64,000 nt of DNA from NCBI RefSeq assembly GCF_013744875.1, contig NZ_CP059399.1, forward strand, positions 5,394,001 to 5,458,000, given 5' to 3'. The notes beneath the pieces are model-generated. The model did not search any database. It saw nothing but the letters and a program-made list of their open reading frames with translations, and was not told the DNA's origin. Origin of the DNA: Nocardia huaxiensis. Lineage in GTDB: Bacteria; Actinomycetota; Actinomycetes; Mycobacteriales; Mycobacteriaceae. The translations under genes and the position numbers were made by a program. Below, in pieces: positions 1 through 7,617 of the stretch; position 1 is the stretch's first letter, and each line of letters begins with the position of its first letter.

Positions 1-805
1 GAATCGTGCCGTCCTTCAGATCCTGCACCTGCTTCGGGCTGGCATCGAATCCGACCAGCTTCACCTGGCCGAGCTTGCCCGCATTGCGCAGGCCGGTGGC
101 CGCGCCCTCGGCGGAACTGAGATTGGTGGCGAAGATGCCCGCCAGATCCGGGTGCGCGGCCAAGGTCGCGGTCACGATCGAGGCCGCCTGAGCCGCTTCA
201 TTGTTGTTGTACTGCACGCCGAGTGACGTCATCCCGGGGTGATTCTTCAGCTCGGCTTCGAAGCCCTGGGCGCGCTGATCGGTCGTGGAGGTGCCGGCCT
301 TGGTATTGATCACCAGCACCGGCCCCCTGTCCCCCACCAGTTTCGCCAGCGTCTGCGCGGCCAGTTCGCCGCCCTTCGTATTGTCGGAGGAGATGGACGA
401 CAGTGCGATCGAGGTGTCCTCGAGCGCGGTGTCCACCTCGATCACCTTGATGCCCGCATCCTTGGCCTGCTTGATCGGACTCGCCATCGCCTGCGCGTGC
501 GCGGGCGCGATCAGGATCGCCCCCGGCTTACCCGCGATCACGCCGGTCAGCACCGGAGTTTGCAGGGAGGCATCGAATTGCGTGGGAGCCTGGGTATCGA
601 AGGAGTACCCGAGCTGCTCGGCCTGCGCCTGCGCCCCGCACTGCATCGAAATATAGAACGGCTCGTTGGCCACCCCCGGCACGAGCACCAGCTTCTTGGC
701 GTCGGTGCCGCCCGAATCGCTCACCGACCCGCCGCAGCCGGTCACCGCGGCCGCGGCCGTCACCATCACCGCGGCCCATACGGCCACGCGTCCACCGGTC
801 CTCAT
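1..805 (-). CDS. Sugar ABC transporter substrate-binding lipoprotein (C-terminus cut by window edge)
   Basis: Reading leftward from the ATG at 805, an open frame runs off the left end of the window with about 268 codons visible. Residues 1-24 form a lipoprotein signal with the lipobox V-T-G-C (Cys24). The mature part looks like a type 1 periplasmic binding fold of the ribose/xylose kind (Peripla_BP_4): a start such as KLVLVPGVANEPFY, then GAQAQAEQLGY, and an IDLTALEDTS-type stretch (VIEVDTALEDTS) followed by SSDNTKGG and VINTKAGTSTTDQR. It would sit on the outer face of the membrane and deliver a sugar-like ligand to the permease encoded 31 bp upstream. The ligand cannot be read from the sequence. 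Confidence 0.88.
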   Translation of the reverse strand, partial: MRTGGRVAVWAAVMVTAAAAVTGCGGSVSDSGGTDAKKLVLVPGVANEPFYISMQCGAQAQAEQLGYSFDTQAPTQFDASLQTPVLTGVIAGKPGAILIAPAHAQAMASPIKQAKDAGIKVIEVDTALEDTSIALSSISSDNTKGGELAAQTLAKLVGDRGPVLVINTKAGTSTTDQRAQGFEAELKNHPGMTSLGVQYNNNEAAQAASIVTATLAAHPDLAGIFATNLSSAEGAATGLRNAGKLGQVKLVGFDASPKQVQDLKDGTI

Positions 806-836
806 CGCACTGCCCTCACCTTCGAAATGCGTTGTC

Positions 837-1868
837 CTATTTGCGGTCTCGGGACCTCCGGCGCAGCTGGTCGAACCACACGGCGGCCACGAGCACGACG
901 CTCACCGCGATGGGCTGCCAGAACACGGGCACGCCCACGATGACGAAACCCTTGCGCAGCACCGACGGAATGAATACGCCGATCACCGTGCCCAGCACCG
1001 TCCCGGTGCCGCCGAACAGACTGGTGCCGCCGATCACGACACCGGCGATGGCATCGAGATTGTCGGTGCCGTGCCCGGCGATGGTGGTGGTGCCGAAATA
1101 CGCCAGGTTCATGAATCCGGCCAGGCCGGACAGGGTTCCGGCCATGAGGTACACGAGGGTCAGGTGCCGCGTCACGCCGATGCCGGCGCGGCGGGAAGCC
1201 TCGGCATTGGAGCCGATCGCATAGGTGTAGCGACCGAATCGGGTGGTGTGCAGCAGCCATGCACCCACCACGGTGACGGTCGCCGCCACCAGGACCAGAA
1301 TGGGAACGCCCCCGAGCAGGGTGCCGAAACCCAATGTGTCACGCAGCTTCCCGGGGACGGTGCGGGTGTCGACGCCGCCGGTGATCAGCTGGGCGGCACC
1401 CAGCGCGGCACCGAGTGAGCCGAGGGTGACGATCAGCGGCGGGATCTTGGCCTTGGCCACCAGGAGTCCATTGATCAGACCCCACAGTGCCCCGCCCGCA
1501 ATCGATGTCAGCAGGCCGAGCGTGATGAGACCCCAGCCCGCCTGGGTGGCGTCCCCGCCGGGGCTCAGCCGTTCCATGGTCTTGGCGGCCAGTACGCCGG
1601 AGAAGATCAGCACCATGCCCACCGACAGATCGATGCCGCCGGTGATGATCACGAACGTCATGCCGATCGACAGCACCAGCAGCACCGAGGTTTCGATCAG
1701 CAAGGTCTGCAAGGTGAATCGGGTCGGGAAGGCGTGCGGGCGCAGCAGGCTGAACACCGCGTACAGCACCACCAGGACGAGCCCGATCCACAGCGTCCCG
1801 CCGCCCGCGATGCGCTGCCAGCGCGTGGGGGCGGGCAGGTTCTCCATGCTCACGGCCGGCCGATTCAC
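837..1868 (-). CDS. Sugar ABC transporter permease (RbsC/FrcC type)
   Basis: This is a 343-residue polytopic membrane protein of the branched-chain amino acid/ribose permease family (BPD_transp_2). The hallmark GGIDLSVG motif follows TFVIITG, and GLINGLLVAKAKIPPLIVTLG matches the conserved central region. I chose the GTG at 1868 because it overlaps the stop codon of the ATPase gene (GTGA), which implies translational coupling; an in-frame ATG at 1847 is the alternative. The frame continues further upstream inside the ATPase gene, but that part is only a shadow. It forms the channel for the substrate bound by the downstream lipoprotein. Confidence 0.9.
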   Translation of the reverse strand: MNRPAVSMENLPAPTRWQRIAGGGTLWIGLVLVVLYAVFSLLRPHAFPTRFTLQTLLIETSVLLVLSIGMTFVIITGGIDLSVGMVLIFSGVLAAKTMERLSPGGDATQAGWGLITLGLLTSIAGGALWGLINGLLVAKAKIPPLIVTLGSLGAALGAAQLITGGVDTRTVPGKLRDTLGFGTLLGGVPILVLVAATVTVVGAWLLHTTRFGRYTYAIGSNAEASRRAGIGVTRHLTLVYLMAGTLSGLAGFMNLAYFGTTTIAGHGTDNLDAIAGVVIGGTSLFGGTGTVLGTVIGVFIPSVLRKGFVIVGVPVFWQPIAVSVVLVAAVWFDQLRRRSRDRK

Positions 1869-2629
1869 GCGGTGTCCTCGGTGGTGAGCGCACCGGTCAT
1901 GGCTCCGACGAGCTGCTCCAAAGTCACGTCGGCCGCGGTGAATCGGGCTACGCGCTGCCCTAGGCGCAACACTTCGACGCGATCGGCGACGGCCAGTACC
2001 TCGGGCATATTGTGGCTGATCAACACCACCGCGATGCCCTGGTCCCGGATGCGGCGCACGACGTCGAGGACGCGTTCGCGCTGCACCACGCCGAGCGCGG
2101 CGGTCGGTTCGTCGAGGAAGACGACCCGGCTCGCCCACAGCACCGCCCGCGCCACCGCGACGGTCTGGCGCTGCCCGCCGGACAGGGCTCCGATCGGCAC
2201 ATCCAAGCGCGGCAGGACCACGCCGAGTTTCCGGAAGTGTTCGGCTGCTTGCACTCTCATGCGCTTGCGATCGAGCATGCCGAGTCTGCCGAGCGGTCCG
2301 CGCCGGAATACTTCGCGTCCCAGGAACAGGTTGGCGGCCGGGTCCAGATCGGGTGCGACGGCCAGATCCTGATACACCGTCTCGATGCCGCGCCGCCGCG
2401 CCGCCGTCGGCGAACCCAGTCGCGTCGCCTTGCCGTCCAGCAGGATCCGGCCGCTGTCGGGCTGTTCAGCGCCCGACAGGCATTTCACCAGGGTGGATTT
2501 CCCCGCGCCATTGTCCCCGATGAGTGCGACGACTTCTCCGGCGCTGACCTGAAAGTTGGCTCCCCGCAAGGCTTCCACGCCGCCGTACCGCTTGGTGAGC
2601 CCTTCGGCTTCCAACACCACGGCAGGCAT
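1865..2629 (-). CDS. Sugar ABC transporter ATP-binding protein (single-domain, FrcA type)
   Basis: A 254-residue ABC ATPase. Walker A GDNGAGKST is at residues 38-46, the Q-loop (VYQD) near 86, the signature LSGGQRQ at 149-155 and Walker B VVFLDEP at 169-175. The GDNGAGKSTLVK and SGAEQPDSG wording is typical of sugar importers. RbsA and XylG carry two ATPase halves; this has one, like FrcA, so it would act as a homodimer. It is the first gene of a three-gene operon (ATPase, permease, binding protein). No regulator gene adjoins it in the window. Confidence 0.93.
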   Translation of the reverse strand: MPAVVLEAEGLTKRYGGVEALRGANFQVSAGEVVALIGDNGAGKSTLVKCLSGAEQPDSGRILLDGKATRLGSPTAARRRGIETVYQDLAVAPDLDPAANLFLGREVFRRGPLGRLGMLDRKRMRVQAAEHFRKLGVVLPRLDVPIGALSGGQRQTVAVARAVLWASRVVFLDEPTAALGVVQRERVLDVVRRIRDQGIAVVLISHNMPEVLAVADRVEVLRLGQRVARFTAADVTLEQLVGAMTGALTTEDTA

Positions 2630-2766
2630 GGTCGATCACCCCGGCACTTCGACTCGAGCGGACGTCCGGTCCGCTCACCGAGAGTACGGTCGATCCAGTC
2701 GCGAGCGGGCCGGATCCGCCAAACCCTCACTGTCGCAGAGCGATACAAGTGAGGACTCCGAGCCTG

Positions 2767-3738
2767 TCAGCCCCACGTCCAGGCGGCGAGGAAGATGCCG
2801 ATCATTGTCGCCACGAAGACGAAGGCCAGCGCCTCGGCCGCCTTCGGTTGCCACTTCTGCAGTTGATCCACCGCCACGAACAGCGCGCCGATGGCCAGAA
2901 TCGGCAGGATGGCCGGCACGATCAGCGCGCACAGCGGCCCCATGATCCACCCCGCCATACGGAACTTCCCCCACGTGCTGCCCAGCGCCAATGGAATCAC
3001 CATGGCCCCGGCGAACCCACCCAGCAGTTCCTGCCACGGCCGCTCCCCGATCCACGGCACCCCGGCGATGCCCGGCACATCCAGGATGTCGAGGGTGCAC
3101 CACAGACCCACCACCACGATCGCGAGCATGGTGCCCCACAGCGCGAATCGATAGTGCCACTTGCGGATCGGACCCCAATCGACCTGGCGACCGTGATGCA
3201 TGGTGGCCGCGGTGACCGCCGACCAGATCATCCAGCGCCGGATCACGCCGGTGCCGGTCTTGGCCATGGCGTCGCGGAAGATGCGATCGGCGACGTCGCG
3301 GTGGATGGTGCAGCGGGCGATATAGCTGGCGTCCTCGCCCTTGTTCAGCACCAGCCCGTCGTGCAGGATCGCAGCGGGCAGATGCGCACCGGTTTTCGGA
3401 ACCAGCCAGGTGAGAAACGCGGGCACCGAGGTGAGGTCGGTGGTCCACTCCAGGTCGGCGGGGACGCGAATCGGGCCGACCCCGTTCGGGGAGTCGTCGT
3501 CGTATCCGATGCGATGCAGGAGCCGGAATTCCTCCCGGCCGGTCTTGGCATTGACGCGGCGATCGAGGGCGATGGTCAGATCGGGCAGGACATCAGGGGC
3601 GGGCTGTGCTGGAGGTTCGCCGGGGACCGATTCATTGACGGCCACCGCCTCCGGTCCGACTTCGGCGCGGGCCACTTCCTGCGGCGCTGTGCCCGCGTCG
3701 TAGAACGGCGTTCCGCCCTGCTCTACGTTGAGCTTCAT
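2767..3738 (-). CDS. DUF1353 domain protein with C-terminal membrane segments
   Basis: A 323-residue protein starting at the ATG at 3738; the open frame extends further upstream, but that part overlaps the next gene and reads like non-coding sequence. After a Pro/Ala-rich N-terminus of about 60 residues comes a DUF1353-like region with TDLTSVPAFLTWLVP and AAILHDGLVLNKGED, in which the T-D-x-x-S-V-P and H-D pairs are the family hallmark. The last 130 residues hold about four hydrophobic segments, so the protein is probably membrane anchored. DUF1353 occurs in phage and chromosomal proteins of unknown function; the membrane tail is less usual. No neighbour suggests a role. Confidence 0.75.
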   Translation of the reverse strand: MKLNVEQGGTPFYDAGTAPQEVARAEVGPEAVAVNESVPGEPPAQPAPDVLPDLTIALDRRVNAKTGREEFRLLHRIGYDDDSPNGVGPIRVPADLEWTTDLTSVPAFLTWLVPKTGAHLPAAILHDGLVLNKGEDASYIARCTIHRDVADRIFRDAMAKTGTGVIRRWMIWSAVTAATMHHGRQVDWGPIRKWHYRFALWGTMLAIVVVGLWCTLDILDVPGIAGVPWIGERPWQELLGGFAGAMVIPLALGSTWGKFRMAGWIMGPLCALIVPAILPILAIGALFVAVDQLQKWQPKAAEALAFVFVATMIGIFLAAWTWG

Positions 3739-3877
3739 AGCCTCAGCCTGGCAGGCCGGGGACCGTGCGCGACCCCGTCGATCGAAACGAAACCGAGGTG
3801 AGGCGCGATTGTTCCCTACCTGGTAACCAGCGGCTTTCCCGCCCGTACCGGTCTTTTTCCATGGGTTCGGAGGGATC

Positions 3878-4576
3878 ATGGATGCCATGAAGGTACTGGA
3901 TATCCCTCGTATCAATCCTTCCTCACTGTGGCGAAATCGGGCGTTCGAGGCGGTGTGGGGCGCGCTCTACAACGCGGGCATCGAGAACCGGCAGCTGGCC
4001 CGGCCGATCGGGTGGGCGCTGTTCGGCACCGATTCGCGGCTCGTCTACCGCAATCTCGAAGTGCTGCGGGATCTTCCGGCCGGGACCGAAGTGCTGGACG
4101 TGCCCTGCGGGGGCGGTATCGCCCTCGATGCGCTGCCCACCGATCACGGTCTGCACTATGTGGCCGCCGACATCTCTCCCAGCATGCTCGAGCGCGCCGA
4201 GGAGAAGGCGGACCGGCTCGGGCTCACCGGCATCGACTTCGTGGAGGCCGACATCCTCCACCTGCCTTTCTCCGACGGTCGCTTCGATATCATCCTGTCG
4301 CTCAACGGTTTACATTGCCTGCCCGACCCCGCCGCGGCGGTGCGCGAACTCGCCCGCTGCCTCAAACCCGGCGGCCGGTTGATCGGCGACTGCATCGTGC
4401 GCGGCGCACACCCGCGCGGCACCGCGGCCGCCACCGTCATGGGTATGGCCGGCATCTTCGGCCCCGGCGGCACGCCCACCGATCTCGCGCAGTGGATCGC
4501 CGACGCCGGGCTCGAACAGCTCCAGCTCGAAACCTCGGGCGCGATAGCGCATTTCGCTGCCCGCCGCCCGATCTGA
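3878..4576 (+). CDS. Class I SAM-dependent methyltransferase
   Basis: 232 residues. SAM-binding motif I EVLDVPCGGG lies at residues 71-80, the acidic end of strand 2 is AADIS, and motif IV is a DIILSLNGLHCLPDP stretch, followed by the usual LKPGGRLIGD. This is the Methyltransf_11 pattern; the substrate is not evident. The ATG at 3878 sits only 3 nt after GGAGGG, so the ATG nine bases later (3887) has better ribosome-site spacing. The gene ends 2 bp before the stop codon of the opposing gene. Confidence 0.85.
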   Translation: MDAMKVLDIPRINPSSLWRNRAFEAVWGALYNAGIENRQLARPIGWALFGTDSRLVYRNLEVLRDLPAGTEVLDVPCGGGIALDALPTDHGLHYVAADISPSMLERAEEKADRLGLTGIDFVEADILHLPFSDGRFDIILSLNGLHCLPDPAAAVRELARCLKPGGRLIGDCIVRGAHPRGTAAATVMGMAGIFGPGGTPTDLAQWIADAGLEQLQLETSGAIAHFAARRPI

Positions 4577-4578
4577 GC

Positions 4579-5382
4579 TCACACGAACAGATCGTCGATG
4601 GCCTCCGCCGACACCGCCTGCCGCAGCCAGGCGTCGAGCTGACCGAGCTCCCCGCAGCGGAGGATGCGTGCGCGAATATCATCGGGCACCGGTATCCCGC
4701 GCGCATCCAGCACGATCAGCACCGACCGCGCCCGCCCCTGAATCTTGCCCTTCTGAATCTCCAGCTCCCGGCGCGCCTCCACCGGTAGCGCCGCGTACAC
4801 GACGTCATAGAACATCGTCGAGTGCGCCTCCCCCACCCGGCTCATTCCCGCGAACAAGGTCGACAGCACCCGCTCGGCATCCGGCCCTTCGGCGTGCGCG
4901 ATGGCCGGAAGCACCGCCCGCTCCGGCACTTCCAGCACGGCGTCGGGCTCGACCGTGGGAATGGTTTGCGGGCCGAGAACCAGCGGCCGCAGAATCCAAT
5001 CCGGATGCCCCATGGTGATCTCGCCCCCACACCACTGGGCCACATCCGGCTTCAACGAAACCACCAGCAGATAGGCCGGGCACTTCAACCGAGACCGCAG
5101 CGCCGCCACATACGTAGGCCACGACCACCTGCGGCTTTCATCCCGGTGCAGCTGAACCTCCACCACGATCCCCGCCACCGGCACCCCCGCCTCGTCGATC
5201 AACGCGACCGCCGCATCCCCCAAACACTCCTCGGGCTCCGCCCCGGCATCGCCCCCGTCTTCGGTCCGCGCAGAAGCAAAGGGCGGCAAGTCAATTCGAA
5301 ACACATCGCCGAGGTACCCCGCCGCCAGCTCAGGCCGACTCCGGAATAGCTCGACCAAACCTTCATGCAGGTAGGAGGCCAC
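4579..5382 (-). CDS. Rpn/YhgA-like putative PD-(D/E)XK nuclease-fold protein
   Basis: About 267 residues. The N-terminus ASYLHEGLVELFRSRPELAAGYL is the opening typical of a large actinobacterial family often labelled hypothetical or transposase-like. In the middle, IVVEVQLHRDES followed by YVAALRSRLKCPAYLLVVS fits the E-x-Q/K part of a PD-(D/E)XK core like that of Rpn/YhgA proteins. I start at the GTG at 5382, directly before the conserved opening; a GTG at 5424 adds 14 poorly conserved-looking residues. The fold suggestion rests on motif shape only and no catalytic activity is shown. The gene faces the methyltransferase gene tail to tail. Confidence 0.65.
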   Translation of the reverse strand: MASYLHEGLVELFRSRPELAAGYLGDVFRIDLPPFASARTEDGGDAGAEPEECLGDAAVALIDEAGVPVAGIVVEVQLHRDESRRWSWPTYVAALRSRLKCPAYLLVVSLKPDVAQWCGGEITMGHPDWILRPLVLGPQTIPTVEPDAVLEVPERAVLPAIAHAEGPDAERVLSTLFAGMSRVGEAHSTMFYDVVYAALPVEARRELEIQKGKIQGRARSVLIVLDARGIPVPDDIRARILRCGELGQLDAWLRQAVSAEAIDDLFV

Positions 5383-5543
5383 AACAGTCGAAGATACAGC
5401 CCACCGCCCCCGCACGAAGCCCACTCCACACCGATTGGTCTCCGCCCCACCCGGTTTGCGAAGAATTCACCACACCCGCTTTGTCACAGCTCCCCCGCCT
5501 ATCTCGTCCCCTTCACAACAGACCGACCAGAAAGCAGGCCCCC

Positions 5544-5807
5544 ATGACGCCGTCCCCCCGCACCGAAGCCCCCGGCACCACCCCCGCGAATCCCACTGCC
5601 CACCCACCGAAGTGGAAGTTCTACCTCCTCACCCTCCTGGGCCTCTACCCCATGCTGACCGCCCTGGTCATGCTCACAGCCCCACTCCTGAACCCCCTCC
5701 CCACCCCACTCCGCCTCGCCTGCATCCTCCCCATCGCCGTAGCGGCAATGGTCTGGCTGATCACCCCCTTCCTCACCCGCCGCTTCGCCGGATGGCTATC
5801 ACACTGA
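5544..5807 (+). CDS. Small two-helix membrane protein
   Basis: 87 residues from the ATG at 5544. A 25-residue Pro/Thr-rich N-terminus precedes two hydrophobic helices, YLLTLLGLYPMLTALVMLTA and ACILPIAVAAMVWLITPFL, ending in TRRFAGWLSH. The YLLTLLGLYP...P-x-x-R pattern resembles the membrane tail of a family sometimes joined to antibiotic-biosynthesis-monooxygenase domains, but no such domain is present here. The frame also opens at 5481; that start is less likely because residues before the ATG show no conserved character. Confidence 0.6.
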   Translation: MTPSPRTEAPGTTPANPTAHPPKWKFYLLTLLGLYPMLTALVMLTAPLLNPLPTPLRLACILPIAVAAMVWLITPFLTRRFAGWLSH

Positions 5808-5812
5808 GCGCA

Positions 5813-6154
5813 TCACCGGTTCCGGACATCGACGAACCCAGTCGACCATCGCGCGTACGTATCCTCCGGAGCAACAGTCACCACGTCCGCCCGCTGCACG
5901 AGATCGGCCGGCACCTTCCCGCCTTCGAAATGATCAGTGCACGGCACGACAACCGCCTCAGCGTCCAGGCGCACAATCTGGCGTTTGATTCGATCCATCG
6001 GTGGGCGCCCGCTTGCCGGGTCGTAGACGACCGTTCCCGCAAAGTCGTATCCGAGTCTGGTTGCAAGAGTCCGGATCTGGTGCTCATCCCAGAGCTGCCC
6101 AATACAGGACACATCGGTCCGGAGGTAGCCGAGCGCAGTGGGCCGCGGCCTCAT
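5813..6154 (-). CDS. Degenerate resolvase-like small protein
   Basis: 113 residues. ALGYLRTDVS, then DEHQIRTLATRLGY and AEAVVVPCTDHFEG, follow the order of a serine-recombinase N-terminal domain (Y-x-R-V-S, Q-x-x-x-L, then a strand ending in the active-site arginines). The serine motif carries an extra residue (RTDVS instead of RVS), and the D-R-x-x-R arginine cluster is replaced by C-T-D-H. There is no DNA-binding tail. It is therefore probably not a recombinase; related stand-alone proteins in nocardiae are annotated hypothetical. It is transcribed away from the XRE regulator and shares its promoter region. Confidence 0.55.
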   Translation of the reverse strand: MRPRPTALGYLRTDVSCIGQLWDEHQIRTLATRLGYDFAGTVVYDPASGRPPMDRIKRQIVRLDAEAVVVPCTDHFEGGKVPADLVQRADVVTVAPEDTYARWSTGFVDVRNR

Positions 6155-6204
6155 ATCTGCCCCTCTCGTAGCCTGGTGGAGCTACGACGGTACGACGGCG
6201 GCGT

Positions 6205-6282
6205 GGACACTTGAACTGCGCTGGGGACGTTTCTGCGGACACTTGAAATTCCCGCAAACGTCCCGAAACCGTCCGCTACCGT
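6205..6282. promoter_or_regulatory. Repeat-rich divergent control region of the XRE-Nudix pair
   Basis: Two identical 11-mers GGACACTTGAA lie at 6205-6215 and 6237-6247, 32 bp (three helical turns) apart. A perfect 9-bp inverted repeat, GGGACGTTT at 6224-6232 and AAACGTCCC at 6256-6264, interleaves with them. A TACCGT hexamer at 6277-6282 ends 6 nt before the regulator ATG, the arrangement of a -10 box for a leaderless transcript. This looks like an operator, possibly autoregulatory. Confidence 0.55.
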
Positions 6283-6288
6283 TGGCAT

Positions 6289-7050
6289 ATGAGCCAGCGA
6301 CTGAGGTCGGCAATGTTGCGGGCACAGCTGGATTCGGAGATGCTGGCAGCGGCTGTGGGCGTGGATGTGAAGACGGTCAATCGGTGGCTGGCGGGACGAG
6401 TTCCGCATCGACGCACGCGGCTCGCGGTTGCTCAGACACTAGGTGAATCCGAGAACGTGATCTGGCCGCAGGTCCGCCCGGATCTGAGCGCTGGAGCACC
6501 TGCCACAGCGGAAGTCCTCGGTGCGTACGGACATCGCGCCGATGTCCCGAGCGAACTATGGATATCGCTGCTGCTGGGGACAACGGAACAGATCGATGTC
6601 GTCGGCTACGCCTACCCTTTTGTATTCGAATTGCTGCCGAACACGGCCGCCATCGTCGCCGAGAAATGTCGCAACGGGGCACGAGCACGGCTTGCCTTCG
6701 CCGATCCGGACTGCCCACACGTCATCGAGCGAGATGCCTTGGAGCAGATGAATGGAACGCTGCCCGGCCGTATCCGGAATGCGCTGAGCATGATCGGTCC
6801 GCTCAGCACTGCACCTGGATGCAGTGCAGGATTGCATACCGTGCACTTGTACAACTCGATATTCCGGTTCGACGATCAGATGATCGTCACCCCGTATCTC
6901 GTGCGTGCCCGCGGATATCAGCATCCGACACTGCATTTGAGGCAGCTGTCGCCACATGGCATCTTCGCGTCGTTCGCTGATCAGGTCGAGCAGATCTGGG
7001 AAACTGTTACCCCCTACCCGCCAGGAGAGCTTCATGAGCAGAAGGCGTGA
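6289..7050 (+). CDS. XRE-family transcriptional regulator with C-terminal sensor-like domain
   Basis: 253 residues. Residues 1-45 form a helix-turn-helix (AVGVDVKTVNRWLAGRVPHRRTR). The rest (about 80-250) is an alpha/beta domain with IDVVGYAYPFVFELLP and ARLAFADPDC, of the kind paired with XRE domains and a Nudix gene in many actinobacteria (probably DUF5919). The Nudix gene overlaps its end by 17 bp, so the two are translated together. The start ATG has no ribosome site but directly follows a -10-like TACCGT, consistent with a leaderless mRNA. The effector is unknown; the partner suggests a nucleotide-type ligand, which is inference. Confidence 0.8.
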   Translation: MSQRLRSAMLRAQLDSEMLAAAVGVDVKTVNRWLAGRVPHRRTRLAVAQTLGESENVIWPQVRPDLSAGAPATAEVLGAYGHRADVPSELWISLLLGTTEQIDVVGYAYPFVFELLPNTAAIVAEKCRNGARARLAFADPDCPHVIERDALEQMNGTLPGRIRNALSMIGPLSTAPGCSAGLHTVHLYNSIFRFDDQMIVTPYLVRARGYQHPTLHLRQLSPHGIFASFADQVEQIWETVTPYPPGELHEQKA

Positions 7051-7507
7051 CTACTATCGAGATCCCCACGCCCCCAAGGCGAACAGCCTGGTGCCTGGTG
7101 GGTCCGCGCTGGTCGTCGATGAGCGGGGCGCCGTTCTGATGCAGCGGCGCAGCGATTCGGGGAATTGGTCGCTGCCCGGTGGGGTGATGGAGATCGGCGA
7201 GACGCTCGAGCAGTGCGTGGTGCGGGAGACACGCGAAGAAACTGGTCTGGAGATCGAAATCACCGGGCTGCTAGGCATTTACACCGATCCTGATCATGTC
7301 ATTGCCTATGCGGACGGTGAAGTCAGACAAGAATTCAATGTCACCTTCTACGGGCGCGTGCGCGGTGGGCGCATCACGGTGAGTGATGAATCGACCGCTG
7401 TTCGGTTCGTCGGGGTCGACGAACTGACGGACCTGCCTGTGCACGACACCGTCCGGCTGAGGCTGCACCATTATCGCGAGAGGCGAGCTCAGCCGTATCT
7501 GGGGTGA
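7034..7507 (+). CDS. Nudix hydrolase
   Basis: 157 residues from the ATG at 7034, preceded by AGGAGAG. The Nudix box (G-x5-E-x7-R-E-x-x-E-E-x-G) is complete: it begins at Gly50 (GGVMEIGE) and ends in RETREETGLEI near residue 74. These glutamates bind the divalent metal for cleavage of a nucleoside diphosphate linked to another group. The substrate cannot be told from the box alone. An in-frame start upstream at 6956 lies deep inside the regulator gene and is unlikely. Confidence 0.92.
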   Translation: MSRRRDYYRDPHAPKANSLVPGGSALVVDERGAVLMQRRSDSGNWSLPGGVMEIGETLEQCVVRETREETGLEIEITGLLGIYTDPDHVIAYADGEVRQEFNVTFYGRVRGGRITVSDESTAVRFVGVDELTDLPVHDTVRLRLHHYRERRAQPYLG

Positions 7508-7617
7508 GATCGCTTCCCTTCGAATGTAGGGCGACGCAGGCCGCGGGTTGCCGGGTAGTCCCAAGATAGGTTGATCGACCGATTCGGGTGGGTGGGTGGG
7601 GTGCGCATGATCGGGTG

